Counted from the first letter of the stretch, positions 13,076 to 24,220 are shown. The stretch: 64,000 nt of DNA from Siphonodentalium dalli (GCA_032622095.1 CP136063.1:281969426-282033425), one strand, 5' to 3'. Notes: generated from the sequence alone by a model not told the origin. Translations and numbers: made by a program.

Positions 13076-13134
13076 GTATGTGCTTCTGCTATCCAAAATA
13101 AGAGATTCACCATGCCAGGCCCCCAACCACCGTA

Positions 13135-13240
13135 ACAAAGAGGTTTTATTGTTTGTGCGAGATTCGGACGTTTTCCATGCATAACAGCTATTGAATTCCA
13201 CACACTATCACAAAAAGGTTTTATTGTTTGTGCGATTTCA
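13135..13240 (+). repeat. Short direct repeat pair
   Basis: The string 'aggttttattgtttgtgcga' occurs at about 13140 and again at about 13217, each just past the foldback edge. Confidence 0.7.
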
Positions 13241-13803
13241 GAGGTTCCGTTGTTAAAGCGACACACTGATTCGTGGGACAATATAAATATGTAATGTAAA
13301 TAGTACTCACTACTGGCAAATTTAGTACAAAAGTTATATCGCTGTCAGATATAATATATTTAGATTGTATAACCCTTATTATAACTGACACACCTTTTCT
13401 GGTGGTATGTTTATGTATATGTTTATTGTTATGCAGTGTTTGACTATCAGTATATCCTGATGGTTTTGGAGGAAAAATAATTAACCCATTTTGGAAAATG
13501 TTTACTAAGACCATGTCCAAAAGATAGCATTTATAAAGTTGGGATCGAAAAAACTATACCAGCAAGGAGTTATCAAGAGCGTAACTCTGGCATAACAGAC
13601 ATCAAATACAGCCTGTTTGTGTGATAGGTTTCGGCCCTTAACTACTCGTCAATGATGCTTTTTATAGTCTTCTTATAGAAAAGGGTTAAAGTAGAATGAA
13701 AGTGAGCGTTTCCTGATAAATATCGTCATTCATGAAGATAATCCTGGCCAATTCTGTGTTTTTTTGTTTTGGATATAATATACTAGTAAAAAAACAGGTG
13801 TGG

Positions 13804-14342
13804 GTTGGAAATAGATTATGCCATGAGTCTCTACTCTGGCTAACGCCCGTAGAGATCATATTCCACCAGTACAAAACATGGGAACTTTTTGAAGTTTTGA
13901 CAGGGAACATTATAAAATAAAAAAAATAACACAGGGAATATATTTCTTTGCTTATTATCTGTTTCTTAATAATGTACTTCACTGTAGGTGAAGGTCCCAA
14001 CTCAAAATTTCACAATTTAAGTGACATTGTGAGCGATTTTTCATTGCGTTTCTTATAATTATGGATTTTTTCCTGGGTATAAATTAATTGAATGTTTATT
14101 TCGATATCGGCTCTCAAAAGTCACAGAAAAGCATGCAATTTTGAGTTGGGACCTTCACATATTGTGAAGTACACTAATGAGGAACAGAAAATCATTAAGA
14201 AATATATTCCCCATGTTATTTTTTTCGACTTTATAAGGTTCCCTGTCAAAACTTCAAAAAGTTCCCAGGTTTTGTACTGGTGGAATATGATCTCTACGGG
14301 CGTTAGCCAGAGTAGAGATTCATGGCATAATCTAGGTTGGAA
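13804..14342. repeat. Inverted repeat with ~205-bp arms
   Basis: The left arm 13804-14012 and right arm 14130-14342 are reverse complements with small changes: 'gggcgttagccagagtagag' is in the right arm and its complement in the left. The spacer is about 120 bp. Downstream, 14388-14450 resembles 13736-13800 in direct orientation, so the locus is a composite. Frames on both strands (13686-14000 -, 14092-14508 +) are mirrored translations of the arms. Confidence 0.8.
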
Positions 14343-15070
14343 ACTGATGATTCATTTACTGAAAAATGTGACAGATTTCGTTGTAGATCATCCTGGCATA
14401 TACAGCATATTTTGTTTTGGCCGCAATATCAAAAAACAGGTGCGGGCCACTGCGGAACTTGGAAGTTCCCTTATGTCAGATGGAAAAGTTCCAAGAATAA
14501 GCAATTAGAGGTTGTTGTGTTATATTTCCCAGGTGTTTTATTACAATAATCATCCATACTTCTCAATTATATTTAATGCAATGGCATGGAACCAATAAAC
14601 AATGTATAACCAAGTTGCATAATCACTTCACACGATAAAGGAGATAATTTCAGCGCCAACTGATTTGCTGATCAGGATGGGAAGGCTCGATTTTATTGAT
14701 CCACATACCGGTAGAGCCAGGCTGGCAGATATTGTGGAATCATTGTTGCTTCAATATGCTTCTGTTGTTAACATGCCATGTGGAAATTATTCACTTTATT
14801 ACCATACATACCAATACTTGATGTGATCCAACTGGATACCGGAATATTTTATGGAAATTCTCTGGGTACCCATTACTGTCTTGAAATTTATCTAAAAGTA
14901 CGCAATTTATTGAGGATCCTGAACCGTTGACTTTGTGCAGTATATATTGACAAGACTTTAGTTGAATTCTCTGGATTAAACAGAATATTTAATTCTACAT
15001 ACGGTATGTAGTATATGAATGTGAAGTAAATTATTGATGCTTTCAACTCGACATTATTTTCATAAATTGT

Positions 15071-15294
15071 TCAACCCTTTAAGTGCCAAGTCCGATTTTT
15101 GTATCAACCCATATTTCCTTGATCATTTTTCAAATTTATTGATTATAGTAATGTGATACATTGATGGAAAGAGCTCTTAGAGCTCTTAGAGCTCTTTCCA
15201 TCAATGTATCACATTATTATAATCAATAAATTTGAAAAATGATCAAGGAAATATGGTTTGATACAAAAATCGGACTTGGCACTGAAAGGGTTAA
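15071..15294. mobile_element. TTAA-type foldback MITE with GAGCTCTTA centre
   Basis: The ends 'caaccctttaagtgccaagt' and 'cttggcactgaaagggttaa' match the GAGTGCCAGG family. The inside is instead a near-perfect palindrome centred on repeated gagctcttagagctc. The left flank reads TCAA, a decayed TTAA. Confidence 0.85.
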
Positions 15295-15430
15295 GGTATC
15301 AAATAATATTGGAATGCTTTGTTTTTCTAGCTGATTGTTACATATCATCACTTTTGAAAATATGGACTAATATCTTTATTTCTCCATCTATCCACAAATG
15401 TGCATGCTATATATGTATTGGAATATACTG

Positions 15431-15647
15431 TACAGTAATGCCCTAAGTAATCGACTCCATAACCACAGCAGAATTATGGGTAACATTTCAGGATTTAGCC
15501 GGAAATATGGCTTGTTGCCATTCATTGGAAAGCTCTCACTGAGAGCTTTCCGATGAATGGCAACAAGCCATATTTCCGACTAAATCCTGAAAAGTTACCC
15601 ATAATTCTGCTGTGGTTAAGAAGTCGATTACTTAGAGCATTACTGTA
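15431..15647. mobile_element. TA-flanked CAGTAATGC foldback MITE, full length
   Basis: TA-CAGTAATGCCCTAAGTAAT at left and its mirror GAGCATTACTG-TA at right enclose two arms of ~105 bp that are nearly perfect complements, meeting at 'gaaagctctcactgagagct'. CAGT ends plus TA duplication fit Tc1/mariner-type MITEs. Confidence 0.9.
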
Positions 15648-15816
15648 TATATGTATTGGTATATACTGTAGGTGTATAGCAATTGCTAATACTTACAACT
15701 CGAATTCACTTCTAACAAATTCAAAAAATTACTTTCTTTCAAGTTTCGACTTTCGGTAAACCATATTGTTGAGTGTGGGGGGAGGGGGGATGTAGAGGGT
15801 AGAACTGTCCAAATAT

Positions 15817-16860
15817 GAGCGCCATCTGATTTTGCTGATCGGGTAGGGTGACTCAATTTTATTGATCCACATAGAGTGAGGCTGGCATATATCGTGGAAT
15901 TGTTGTTGCTTGTGTGGTTATCATGCTATCTGGAAATTTATTACCATACATACCAAATACTGGATGTGACCCAGCTGAATGCCAGAATACTCATAATTTA
16001 ATTTATGCAAATACTCTGGATACTAATACATGTACACGTACCTGTTAACCCTTTCAGTGCCAGGGGCCGATCACTCCTAATTTACGGTCTGTAAAATCGG
16101 CCCTAAAAAAATAAAAGCATGCTATAGCGAATTTAAAAACAAACTGGATAAAACCTTAGGGGCATGTTATAACTCAAAACTATCACCAAGTATTCATAGT
16201 AATAATTTTGATGCCCATGAAAAACGTAAGATTCCCTGGCACTAAACCTACAAAATAAGTCTGTTAAATAATATAAGAAAAAAATATTAAAATTGTAAAA
16301 AATTGTAAAAAATAATAACAAATGATGAAAAATTGTTAGGCCAATGCATTCTCTTATAAATGCGAGGCGACCTATGGTCGACTCGCATATATAAGAGAAT
16401 GCATTGGCACAGGGTATATGGGTTGATACAAAAATCGGACTTGGCACTGAAAGGGTTAAGTGTCTTTGAAATTTCTCTCATTGACTAGGATATTTATTTT
16501 CTGCAATTGACTTCAGTATTAAACAGTACTGTAGGTAAATTGTTTGGAACTTTTAAAAATGGGAAGAAAATTCTCTATGCTTTGAAGCTAACAGGATTTT
16601 TCTAAACTTTTTAAGGTACATGTATCAAATAATATTTTAATGTTTTGTTTTTCTACTAGTAGCTGATTGTTATACATGTATATTCTCAAACTATTCAAAA
16701 TATAGACTAGTATAGTTAATACCTCAATTTCTCCATCCATCTAGTGGTATTGGTACAAATGTATATAGATGTACATGTATATACCTCATATACCTCATGC
16801 ATAATTTTTCCGCAGTCTCTAATTAAATCAATAATCTAGAGTTCACTTCTAATAAATGTA
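15817..16860 (+). repeat. Segmental duplication, copy 2
   Basis: Diverged partner of 14651-15730. It carries its own TTAA-type MITE (16045-16459). At the place matching the copy-1 insertion it has an unoccupied 'tttTTAAGGTA'. Confidence 0.75.
16045..16459 (+). mobile_element. TTAA-flanked MITE, family TTAACCCTTTCAGTGCCAGG
   Basis: TTAACCCTTTCAGTGCCAGG at left and CTTGGCACTGAAAGGGTTAA at right. It contains the conserved 'ggataaaaccttaggggcat' segment and one shared hairpin near the right end. Confidence 0.85.
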
Positions 16861-18126
16861 TATTTTTTATCCACATATTGAGGCTGGATTAGTATGATTA
16901 CGTCAGCCCTCGAAATTAGCTACATGTACCCCAAAAGACAATGTCATAGAACAAGCTGTGGAGGCCAATATATAATTTCATGCAATTCTAAAGCAATTAA
17001 TGCCACAGTAGAAAAATGTTAATTACAAGGGCTGAGGCCAAAAATAAAAACCTCTTTGTTTCCGATATCCTGTCTGGCTAAGATTTTCTTGCCTGCCTCA
17101 ATTTTTTTTCTGACTTTTCTCCAGAAGGCTAGTCAAAAGTTACTAGTTAATGTGAATATTTATCGTTTTTCCGAATCCCAAAAGCCAAAAAAAAGTTGGT
17201 TATTAAGCTCAATGTTGGTAGAGATATTACTGCAGAATGAATGAAGTCAAGGGACAACATGTTTTTATCCAATGCTTGGCCTCAGTTTCAATACACATGG
17301 ATCTACCATATTCCATGGGACTGTATCTATGCTATTATATCACTTACAGCTGAAAGGTTTAAAAACAAAACAAAAAAACAAAAACAAAAAAATCCCTGCC
17401 TGTCTGGAAAATTTTCCCAATGTTATCGGAAACAGACAAGTTTTTTGTTTTGGCCTGATACTAGTACTACGCATATTTACTGCACAGAAGATCGGCGTTT
17501 GGTGACATCTTCGTCGGCGACGTTGACATCTTTCTGGCCCACCAGTGGTCCCTCCATACTGCACACATATTGAGAACGACACTGATTTTTTAAATTCTGT
17601 TCAATCCTATGCTTCATTGACAGATTCAACTATATACCGGCATTTGTTTTGGCAGCGTGGAAGTCCAGGAACTATACTAGTGGGTGGATGTTCTCGAAAA
17701 TTTGAGTGAGCAAAAACAAAAAACTATTGAAAAAATTCGCCAAAAATTATTAAATGGTTTGATCTGGTAAAACTGATTGACAGCGGGTGGATAAATATCA
17801 TATACGTGAAAATGACTTTCCCATTTTCTCGGGTTTGGCGATACCCTCGGGTTTGGCGATACCACGTACATGGGGGTGATTATAGTCAGTAAATATGCTG
17901 TTGGGACATATGCACACTAGTATATGAGAGAGAAGTCACTTCTCCCTGGGACAAAAATGTGGTGAAGTGGCACATTTTAGGGAGATGATGTCTCCCAAGT
18001 TGCCCTCAAGGCAGGTCCCTACGTCCGGCTATGGGAAAGCTGGCTCAAATCCCGATAAAAACCAATGTGTGATTCAAGCACAAGGAATTAAATTACTAGT
18101 AACTTGAACCATGTACGGTAATAATA
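16861..18126. other. No gene recognised
   Basis: Short frames at 17056-17573 lack domains. A small GC-richer patch at 17480-17560 is open in two frames but has no convincing splice signals. 'gagaagtcacttctccc' at 17930 is a short palindrome seen again at 38609. Confidence 0.4.
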
Positions 18127-18293
18127 TACAGTAATGCCCTAATTAATTGACTTCTTAACCACAGCAGAATTATGGGTAACTTTTCAGGATTTAGTCGGAA
18201 ATATGGCTTGTTGCCATATTTCCGACTAAATCCTGAAAAGTTACCCATAATTCTGCTGTGGTTAAGAAGTTGATTACTTAGAGCATTACTGTA
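18127..18293. mobile_element. CAGTAATGC foldback MITE, short-centre copy
   Basis: Both TA-CAGT ends are present. The arms meet directly at 'ggcttgttgccatatttccg', losing about 50 bp of the usual centre. Confidence 0.9.
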
Positions 18294-18350
18294 TGGACAT
18301 GTTTGTCAGTTGCTCTCTGTTGGTCGGTTGTTTCTACATGTACATGCAGT

Positions 18351-18811
18351 CAAGCCTGATTATAGCATGTCTGTCATTTGCAGAATGAGGTCCCCAGAGG
18401 ATGAATTTAGTGACGCTATCCCACATAGCAGGCTAGCATCACTAAATTCACCCTCTGTGAACCTCATTCCGCTATTAAAGGCCTTATCTTCTCTGGAAAG
18501 TTTCTTTATTATCAAATTTCTATAGAAACTTCTTCTCACAGATTCTATTTCTTTTTTAGTTTAGTTTTCTATATTCCCAAATTGGCAGATGACACATTGC
18601 GTATTTGAGGTTCCCAATGGGTGTAAATCGCAAAATTCAACATTTGGGAACATGAATCTGAGTCTGTCTCCCATAGCAGATGAGGCCATGCAGAATGAGG
18701 TCCCCAGGGGTTGAATTTGGTGATGCTAGCCCGCTATGCAGGATAGTGTCACTAAATTCACCCTCTGGGGACCTCATTCTGCAAATGACAGGTACACTAA
18801 ACTCAGGCTTG
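18351..18811 (+). mobile_element. hAT-like MITE with two hairpins (CAAGCCTGA ends)
   Basis: CAAGCCTG at left and CAGGCTTG at right. Two internal hairpins are built on 'gaatgaggtccccagagg', separated by a ~190-bp linker. The flanks catgcagt / cgtgtagt match at 6 of 8 positions, consistent with an aged 8-bp duplication. Confidence 0.75.
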
Positions 18812-18889
18812 CGTGTAGTGGAGTGATTTTGTGGTCTTTCCTCCCTGGATGCTTAACCCTATCTGTACTAAAGCATCACTCATAAGTTG

Positions 18890-19210
18890 TTATCCCATAG
18901 GAAATGTTCAGATACAGGTCATTTGTTGAACTTATTATCTAAACATTTCCATAAATAGGGCCCCTTCTGCACTTTTATTTATCTGTGTCTGCTTTTATCA
19001 CCTTAACATCACTCCAAATAAATAATAGACCATTCCATTCACACACACACACACACACACACATGGACGGACGCCAACCCATGGCAATAGCTCAAACTTG
19101 ACTTCGCTAAGTTGACCTCGAAAGTCAACCAATTCCCAAAACTGGTAAAAAGACAACGAGGTTCGATCAAGTCTCGTCTAGTTGATGTAAATTACCGAAT
19201 TTTATGGCCC
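18890..19210 (-). repeat. Inverted partner of the 6830-7110 dispersed repeat
   Basis: Reverse complement of 6830-7110, with an (AC)n microsatellite at 19040-19063. Confidence 0.75.
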
Positions 19211-19361
19211 CCTTCCGCACTTTTATTTATCTGTCGTCTGCTTTTATCACCTTAACTCCAAATGAATAATAGACCATTGGGATGTAATCTTTTTAACTGA
19301 CTGGGAGAATCCATTTAGTATAGAAAGCGTTGATAAAACTTGATATTGACAGCAGCTGAAA

Positions 19362-19721
19362 CAGTCCTTTCCAGGAGGAAAACACAACAAGAGCACTTAT
19401 TTGCTCCTGCAATTCATAAGACGGGTGTAATTGCACCCTGTAATATAATCATAAGTTGGGTGTTTCTCAAACAAAATGTCATAATGGGACATACACCTAC
19501 ATGTCTGTCTACATGTAGTCACACTTTCATATGCCCATAATTGAATTGAAACAGAAAAGGATCAAAATAAACCTTCAAATGGTTCGATATTGAATCAACG
19601 ATTACAGTAATCATAATCTTTTTGACAAGCGGGACGAGTGAACATTTTAGCACCCGTAAATTGAAAATTGCGAGTGTGTACGGGTGCGAGAGCAATCGCT
19701 TCCGTCTCCTGGGAAGGACTG
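19362..19721. mobile_element. CAGTCC-ended element with 6-bp target duplication, copy 1 (360 bp)
   Basis: CAGTCCTTTCCAGGAGG at left and TCCTGGGAAGGACTG at right are inverted ends. CTGAAA lies on both sides (19356-19361 and 19722-19727). The inside contains 'gacgggtgtaattgcaccc' and 'cgggtgcgagagcaatcgct' palindromic words. Confidence 0.85.
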
Positions 19722-19813
19722 CTGAAATAATGATAAACCCCAATAAACCACCCAAACCAGATACTCAAATTACTCAATACTTCAACCCTCTTACAACTTT
19801 GGAGATTGTGTTC

Positions 19814-20011
19814 TCCAACTTTAGATGTGTATTAGTGAGTGTGAGTTTCAGGAGGACGAATACACTCCTATGTTTTGCCTCCAACTTTAGATGTGTATTA
19901 GTGAGTGTGAGTTTCAGGAGGACGAATACACTCCTATGTTTTGCCTCCAACTTTAGATGTGTATTAGTGAGTGTGAGTTTCAGGAGGACGAATGCACTCC
20001 TATGTTTTGCC
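19814..20011 (+). repeat. 66-bp tandem repeat, exactly three copies
   Basis: The unit begins tccaactttagatgtgtatt and ends ctcctatgttttgcc. The copies differ at one base (aatacac / aatgcac). A 22-residue repeat in the overlapping frame is a by-product. Confidence 0.95.
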
Positions 20012-20044
20012 GGCTGATGTCAGACAGACATTGTTGTGGTTAAC

Positions 20045-20168
20045 CTTCCTCTGACTCAACACATGTTGTTATTGCTATTAAATGGGGGCCTCTTTGTCAG
20101 GGGAAGCTTCCTCTGACTCAACACATGTTGTTATTACTATTAAATGGGGGCCTCGTTGTCAGGGGAAG
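20045..20168 (+). repeat. 62-bp tandem duplication
   Basis: The unit begins cttcctctgactcaacacat and ends tgtcaggggaag. Two copies with two differences. Confidence 0.93.
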
Positions 20169-20339
20169 CCATCAGGTGCTGTCTGCTATTTAAATGAAGA
20201 GAAATTACCTTAATTTTTTTGCCAATGCTTAGCTCATGATTCCACTTACTGGTTGGGATGGTGGCCAAGTTAGCACATCCTGATACTTAATGGTAACCAT
20301 ATATTAAAGTCACACATGGTGTTCTCAACTTCCAATTTT

Positions 20340-20600
20340 TATGTGTACCCATACCATAGTATGGTACAAATAGTGTCGACATCTGCATTGACCACTCGCC
20401 ATTCATCCGCCCATCTGTCTGTCTGTAGACACTTTATGCATGGTGCGATAACTCAAACATTTTCTATCCGATCAGAACCAAATCTTGTGTATTAGTTCCT
20501 TAGCCCAAAATACAGATCGAGTTTGAATATGGCTTTGATCCAATTTATTAAAACAGAGATACATGGCCCTTTATCAAAAAAATTAATTCTTTGTTTTTAA
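20340..20600 (+). repeat. Dispersed repeat beginning TACCATAGTATGGTA
   Basis: The palindrome taccatagtatggta is followed by 'gtctgtctgtagacacttta', 'tgcatggtgcgataactc' and related blocks. The same order occurs at 43446-43700. Confidence 0.75.
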
Positions 20601-20679
20601 ATAATATACATGTATATATTTTTTTTTAGTTAAAATTACTTTAGATTGAACTCCTTGCTCAATTAAAATTATTTTTTTT

Positions 20680-21689
20680 CATGACTGGAGCTGGGCTGGT
20701 GCAGCATTACAGATCCTGTGCCAGTGCATTCTCTTATTTATGCGAGTCTCCCTATTTTACCCATAAATTCTAATAATCTATGTTATTATGCACATTTGTC
20801 TATAATAGTCCATAAAAATATACTCTATAATTCAACATAAAACTCTAAATTATGATTCCGATCATAGTTTTTAACAAACTATCGCCAAGGGATGGGTTAA
20901 ACATCTGCTGCACGATCGGCCTCTCGTTTAAGATATGAGAATTATATATATTGGTAGAAAGATCTTCCAAATCAGTCACAAAATTGAAGAACATTCTTTT
21001 CATAAGAAAATTAAACTTTGGATATTCATTAAATTCTTATTTTGTGATAAGTGGTGAAGCTACAATTCATTTTGACCAAAATTCAACAGTCGATAGCATT
21101 TCTAATACATGTCTATTTCCAAATACTAAATTAATTGTGATTGTGCAATTACAAAAACTTTAAACTACACATGTAACAGGGTTCGTACCATACATCAGGG
21201 TTTCCGCCAAGGGGAAATTAATGAGTCCGTATTGACACTGAATAGTAGCCATTTCCTTGCACCTGAGTGTCACACAAAGCAATCCAAAGCTACGTATATT
21301 ACGCAAGTCGATCATTTTCCGTGGGTGCATTAATTCTGTTGATGGTATCCAGATAATTAATCATATAATTACACACGTAAGACTGCCGTCTGATTGAAGA
21401 CTAATGAGACTATATGAAGCTACAATTTACAGTGTTTAAAAATTTATAACTTACAATAATATGCCGACAGGTATAATGAAACTAAACGCTAAAAAGCATC
21501 TATCCAATACTACCTATATGGGAGAATTGAATTAAGTATTTCCTAGAATTTCAAGTAGCTTCCGTGAAAACGAAACTGATTTTTCCATGTATTCTTTCAA
21601 TCGTAAAACTACATGTATGTGTGCGCTGTGATGTCATATTTTCTGCAGGGTTTGTCTGCAGGAGATATTTATAGCGGCGAAATACGAAT
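20680..21689. other. MITE fragment and unassigned DNA
   Basis: 20680-20752 is a left-end fragment of the CATGACTGGAGCTG family with half a core hairpin. 'atcgccaagggatgggttaa' at 20882 recurs at 47180. The rest, including the frame at 20951-21163, shows nothing recognisable. Confidence 0.5.
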
Positions 21690-22029
21690 CAGTCTTTCCC
21701 ACGAGGAAATCACCGCGAGAGCATTTATTTGCTCCCGTAATTCAGAAGACGGGTGTAATATTGCACCCATACTATAATTGTAAGTTGGGTTTTTATCAAA
21801 CAAAAAGTCATGTGGAATAGACCTATGTCTACTTACACTTTAATATGCCATAGTTGTACTGAGATGGTAAAGGATCTCAATAAACCTTCAAATAGTTCAC
21901 TATTGAACCAACAATTACAGTCTCCACTAGTATTATGAGGGACGGGTGCGAATTTTAGCACCCGTAATTTGAAAATTACGAGTGCGTACGGGTGCGAGAG
22001 CAATCGCTCCCGTCTCCTGGGAAGGACTG
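21690..22029. mobile_element. CAGTC-ended element with 6-bp target duplication, copy 2 (340 bp)
   Basis: Same family as 19362-19721 and same orientation. ACGAAT flanks both sides (21684-21689 and 22030-22035). Confidence 0.88.
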
Positions 22030-22035
22030 ACGAAT

Positions 22036-23001
22036 GTTAGTGAAATCATTCAAACTCGGAATGTGTAGATTGTCAATAGTCTGTATTAGTCAAGCAACAG
22101 TTACTGACGACCGCTGCTGTAGAGTTTTAGCCAACGTGTTATAAAATATAATTGAGTTTTGGCGGGAAGTGGGAACAAGTGAGCCGTTGTTTGTGTTTGG
22201 GGACCCAGGCGGGACAACAAAACTATTATGGACCGTACTTTGTCTTTATCTCCATATTGGGTGGGGGTATTTTTTTGTGTTTATCCTCCATGCATGTTAT
22301 ATTGGTCAAATAAATGGTGTTGTCACTATGAATTCCCGCTATAAAGACTGATTTGGGACAGGTTCCGTATTATAACAGTACGATAGCATGGGATCTCGGA
22401 GGTAGATACCTCCTTTGGTAGGAGAACTGCCTGTTGGCGTATGTTGATCCATACTCTGCCTATCTCAGCAATTCGGCATTCTTTGATCAAATTATGTAAT
22501 CGTACGATAGCATGGGATCTCCGAGCGTGAGTAGTTTCAACCACAGAAATCCCGTGCGAAGTAATATCCGTACTCAGCAGTCCGACATTCTTTGAAGTTA
22601 CCGCGACATTTATTACGCTGTATATAACGTCGCTATTTCAATGCACACCAAACATTACGTTGTAGTTTTGGCACTTTGATTTCAAAGGGTTACGCTGTAC
22701 CGGTAAAGTACTATACTCAATTAACCCGTTTTTCACCAGTATTCTGTTCAACCCCCCCGAACTCCCATTGCAGCCGGATTTTTTATGACATATTGCTACT
22801 GACTTTTGGTACATGTATGAATCAAAAAGATCATCTGCGAGGGGAATGGGTCCGTGGGACGGACCCGCAGCCGGCCTGGCGGAAACCCTGCATACATGTA
22901 CATGTATGTTAGTTTGGAATCCACAAAAGTTTTTAATTTTAAACTAACGCTTCCCGGGCTGGAAAAGTTATGGAAAAATGCACCTTTTTTTTTAGCTCAA
23001 C
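22036..23001. other. No gene recognised; short direct repeat
   Basis: 'tacgatagcatgggatctc' occurs at 22380 and 22503. A perfect small hairpin, gggtccgtgggacggaccc, lies at 22848. The frame at 22169-22351 has no domain. Confidence 0.45.
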
Positions 23002-23394
23002 TTAACCCTTTCATGCTGGTGCAGCATTAAAGACCCTGTGCCAGTGCATGTACAGTAATGCCCTAAGTAATCGACTCCTTAACCACAGCAGAATTATGGG
23101 TAACTTTTCAGGATTTAGTCGGAAATATGGCTTGTTGCCATTCATCGGAAAGCTCTCGCAACAAGCCATATTTCCAACTAAATTCTGAAAAGTTACCCAC
23201 AATTGTGCTGTGGTTAAGGAGTCGATTACTTAGGGCATTACTGTACAAGATCAAGATAAATTTAGTTAGGCCAATGCATTCTCTTATATATGTGAGGCGC
23301 CCTATGGGCGACTCGTGTATATATACCGGTTAGAGAATAAATTGGCACAGGGTTATCGCAAAATTTCAGGAAGCTTCAGTCATTAAAGGATTAA
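23002..23394 (+). mobile_element. TTAA-flanked MITE (TTAACCCTTTCATG family) with a nested foldback
   Basis: It starts TTAACCCTTTCATGCTGG and ends 'cattaaaggaTTAA'. It sits in the 'agctcaac...aagtttgagct' dispersed repeat. A CAGTAATGC foldback (23051-23245) has inserted near its core hairpin, whose loop here is the variant 'gaggcgccctatgggcgact'. Confidence 0.8.
23051..23245. mobile_element. CAGTAATGC foldback MITE nested in a TTAA MITE
   Basis: TA-CAGTAATGCC to GGCATTACTG-TA. The centre is partly deleted at 'ggaaagctctcgcaacaagc'. Confidence 0.9.
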
Positions 23395-23509
23395 AGAAGT
23401 CAAGTTTGAGCTATTGACATGGGTTGGTGTCCATCGTCTAGCATCCATCTTGAATTTTACTCTTTGCATGCCCATTGGGTGCACATCACAATATTTACCA
23501 TCTGGGAAT

Positions 23510-23984
23510 TTAACCCTTTCAGTGCCATGGGCCGATCTCATCGGCCCTAATTTACGGTCTGTAAAATCGGCCCTAAAATTTTTGTTTGTTTTTTTTAGAT
23601 TGTTTTGGGTTGAATTTTTTTTGTATGCTTAATCGTGCTATAGCGAATTTAAAAACAAACTGGATAAAACCTTAGGTGCATGTTATAACTCAAAACTATC
23701 ACCAAGTATTCATAGTAATAATTTTGATGCCCATGAAAAACGTAAGATTCCCTGGCACTAAACCTACAAAATAAGTCTGTTATTAAAGAATATAAGAAAA
23801 AATTATTAAATTTGTAAAAAATTGTAGAAAATAATAACAAATGATGAAAAATTGTTAGGCCAATGCATTCTCTTATATATGCGAGGCGACCTATGGTCGA
23901 CTCGCATATATAAGAGAATGCATTGGCACAGGGTACTAGTATATGGGTTGATAAAAAAATCAGACCTGGCACTGAAAGGGTTAA
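23510..23984 (+). mobile_element. TTAA-flanked MITE, TTAACCCTTTCAGTGCCATG copy
   Basis: Full-length copy ending CTGGCACTGAAAGGGTTAA. One shared hairpin lies near 23862. Open frames on both strands here are the repeat itself. Confidence 0.87.
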
Positions 23985-24220
23985 ATCTGAGTCTAGGTCT
24001 CTCATAGCAGATGAGGCCATGTTGAGGGGTAGCATCACTAAATTCACACTCTGGCAGTTTCAGCCAGAGAGCCATCCCGCCGTCCTTGGAATGGCCTGTT
24101 CATTGGCTTGATGGCACTCTTTGGGTATGACAAAACCTTTTTTTTAGTTTAAAAATCTTACGAATGTCTTTTGAGGAGTTAAATACTGTTGTGAATCATA
24201 CATAAACTCTTAAAATGGGG

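Larger units (their letters stand above)
7400..13080. mobile_element. Giant foldback element (~5.7 kb) with long minisatellite-bearing inverted arms
   Basis: The left arm (7550-9300) reappears as the reverse complement at 10639-12695. Position 9300 pairs with 10639 and 7781 with 12455. The pairing offset changes by about 300 because the right arm holds an extra ~309-bp block (11381-11690). Identity looks very high over unique DNA as well as the arrays; for example, the decoded 100-codon frame at 8984-9286 (-) is repeated at 10653-10931 (+). Outside the unique arms lie arrays of a 37-bp cacgaggtccccggg unit: about 10 copies on the right and about 4 decayed on the left. The loop (9301-10638) holds more of the inner minisatellite. 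No intact transposase is present. The outer limits are approximate, and a shared gatagcagaa...acatac stretch near 7290 and 13070-13100 suggests the ends may reach slightly further. The family is unassigned; long array-bearing ends recall Drosophila FB/Galileo-type foldbacks. Confidence 0.8.
14651..15730 (+). repeat. Segmental duplication, copy 1
   Basis: The stretch 'gattttattgatccacata...gaggctggcagatattgtgg' to 'ttcacttctaacaaat' recurs at 15817-16860. This copy carries a TTAA-type MITE at 15071-15294 and a CAGTAATGC foldback at 15431-15647, both absent from copy 2. Confidence 0.75.

Noticed and set aside
12555-13184. 209-codon open frame
   Set aside because: It reads through the 37-bp minisatellite and the foldback arm; the repeated residues simply follow the DNA repeat.
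17480-17580. Possible small exon in a GC-richer patch
   Set aside because: No frame keeps a convincing product and the flanking AG/GT signals are weak.
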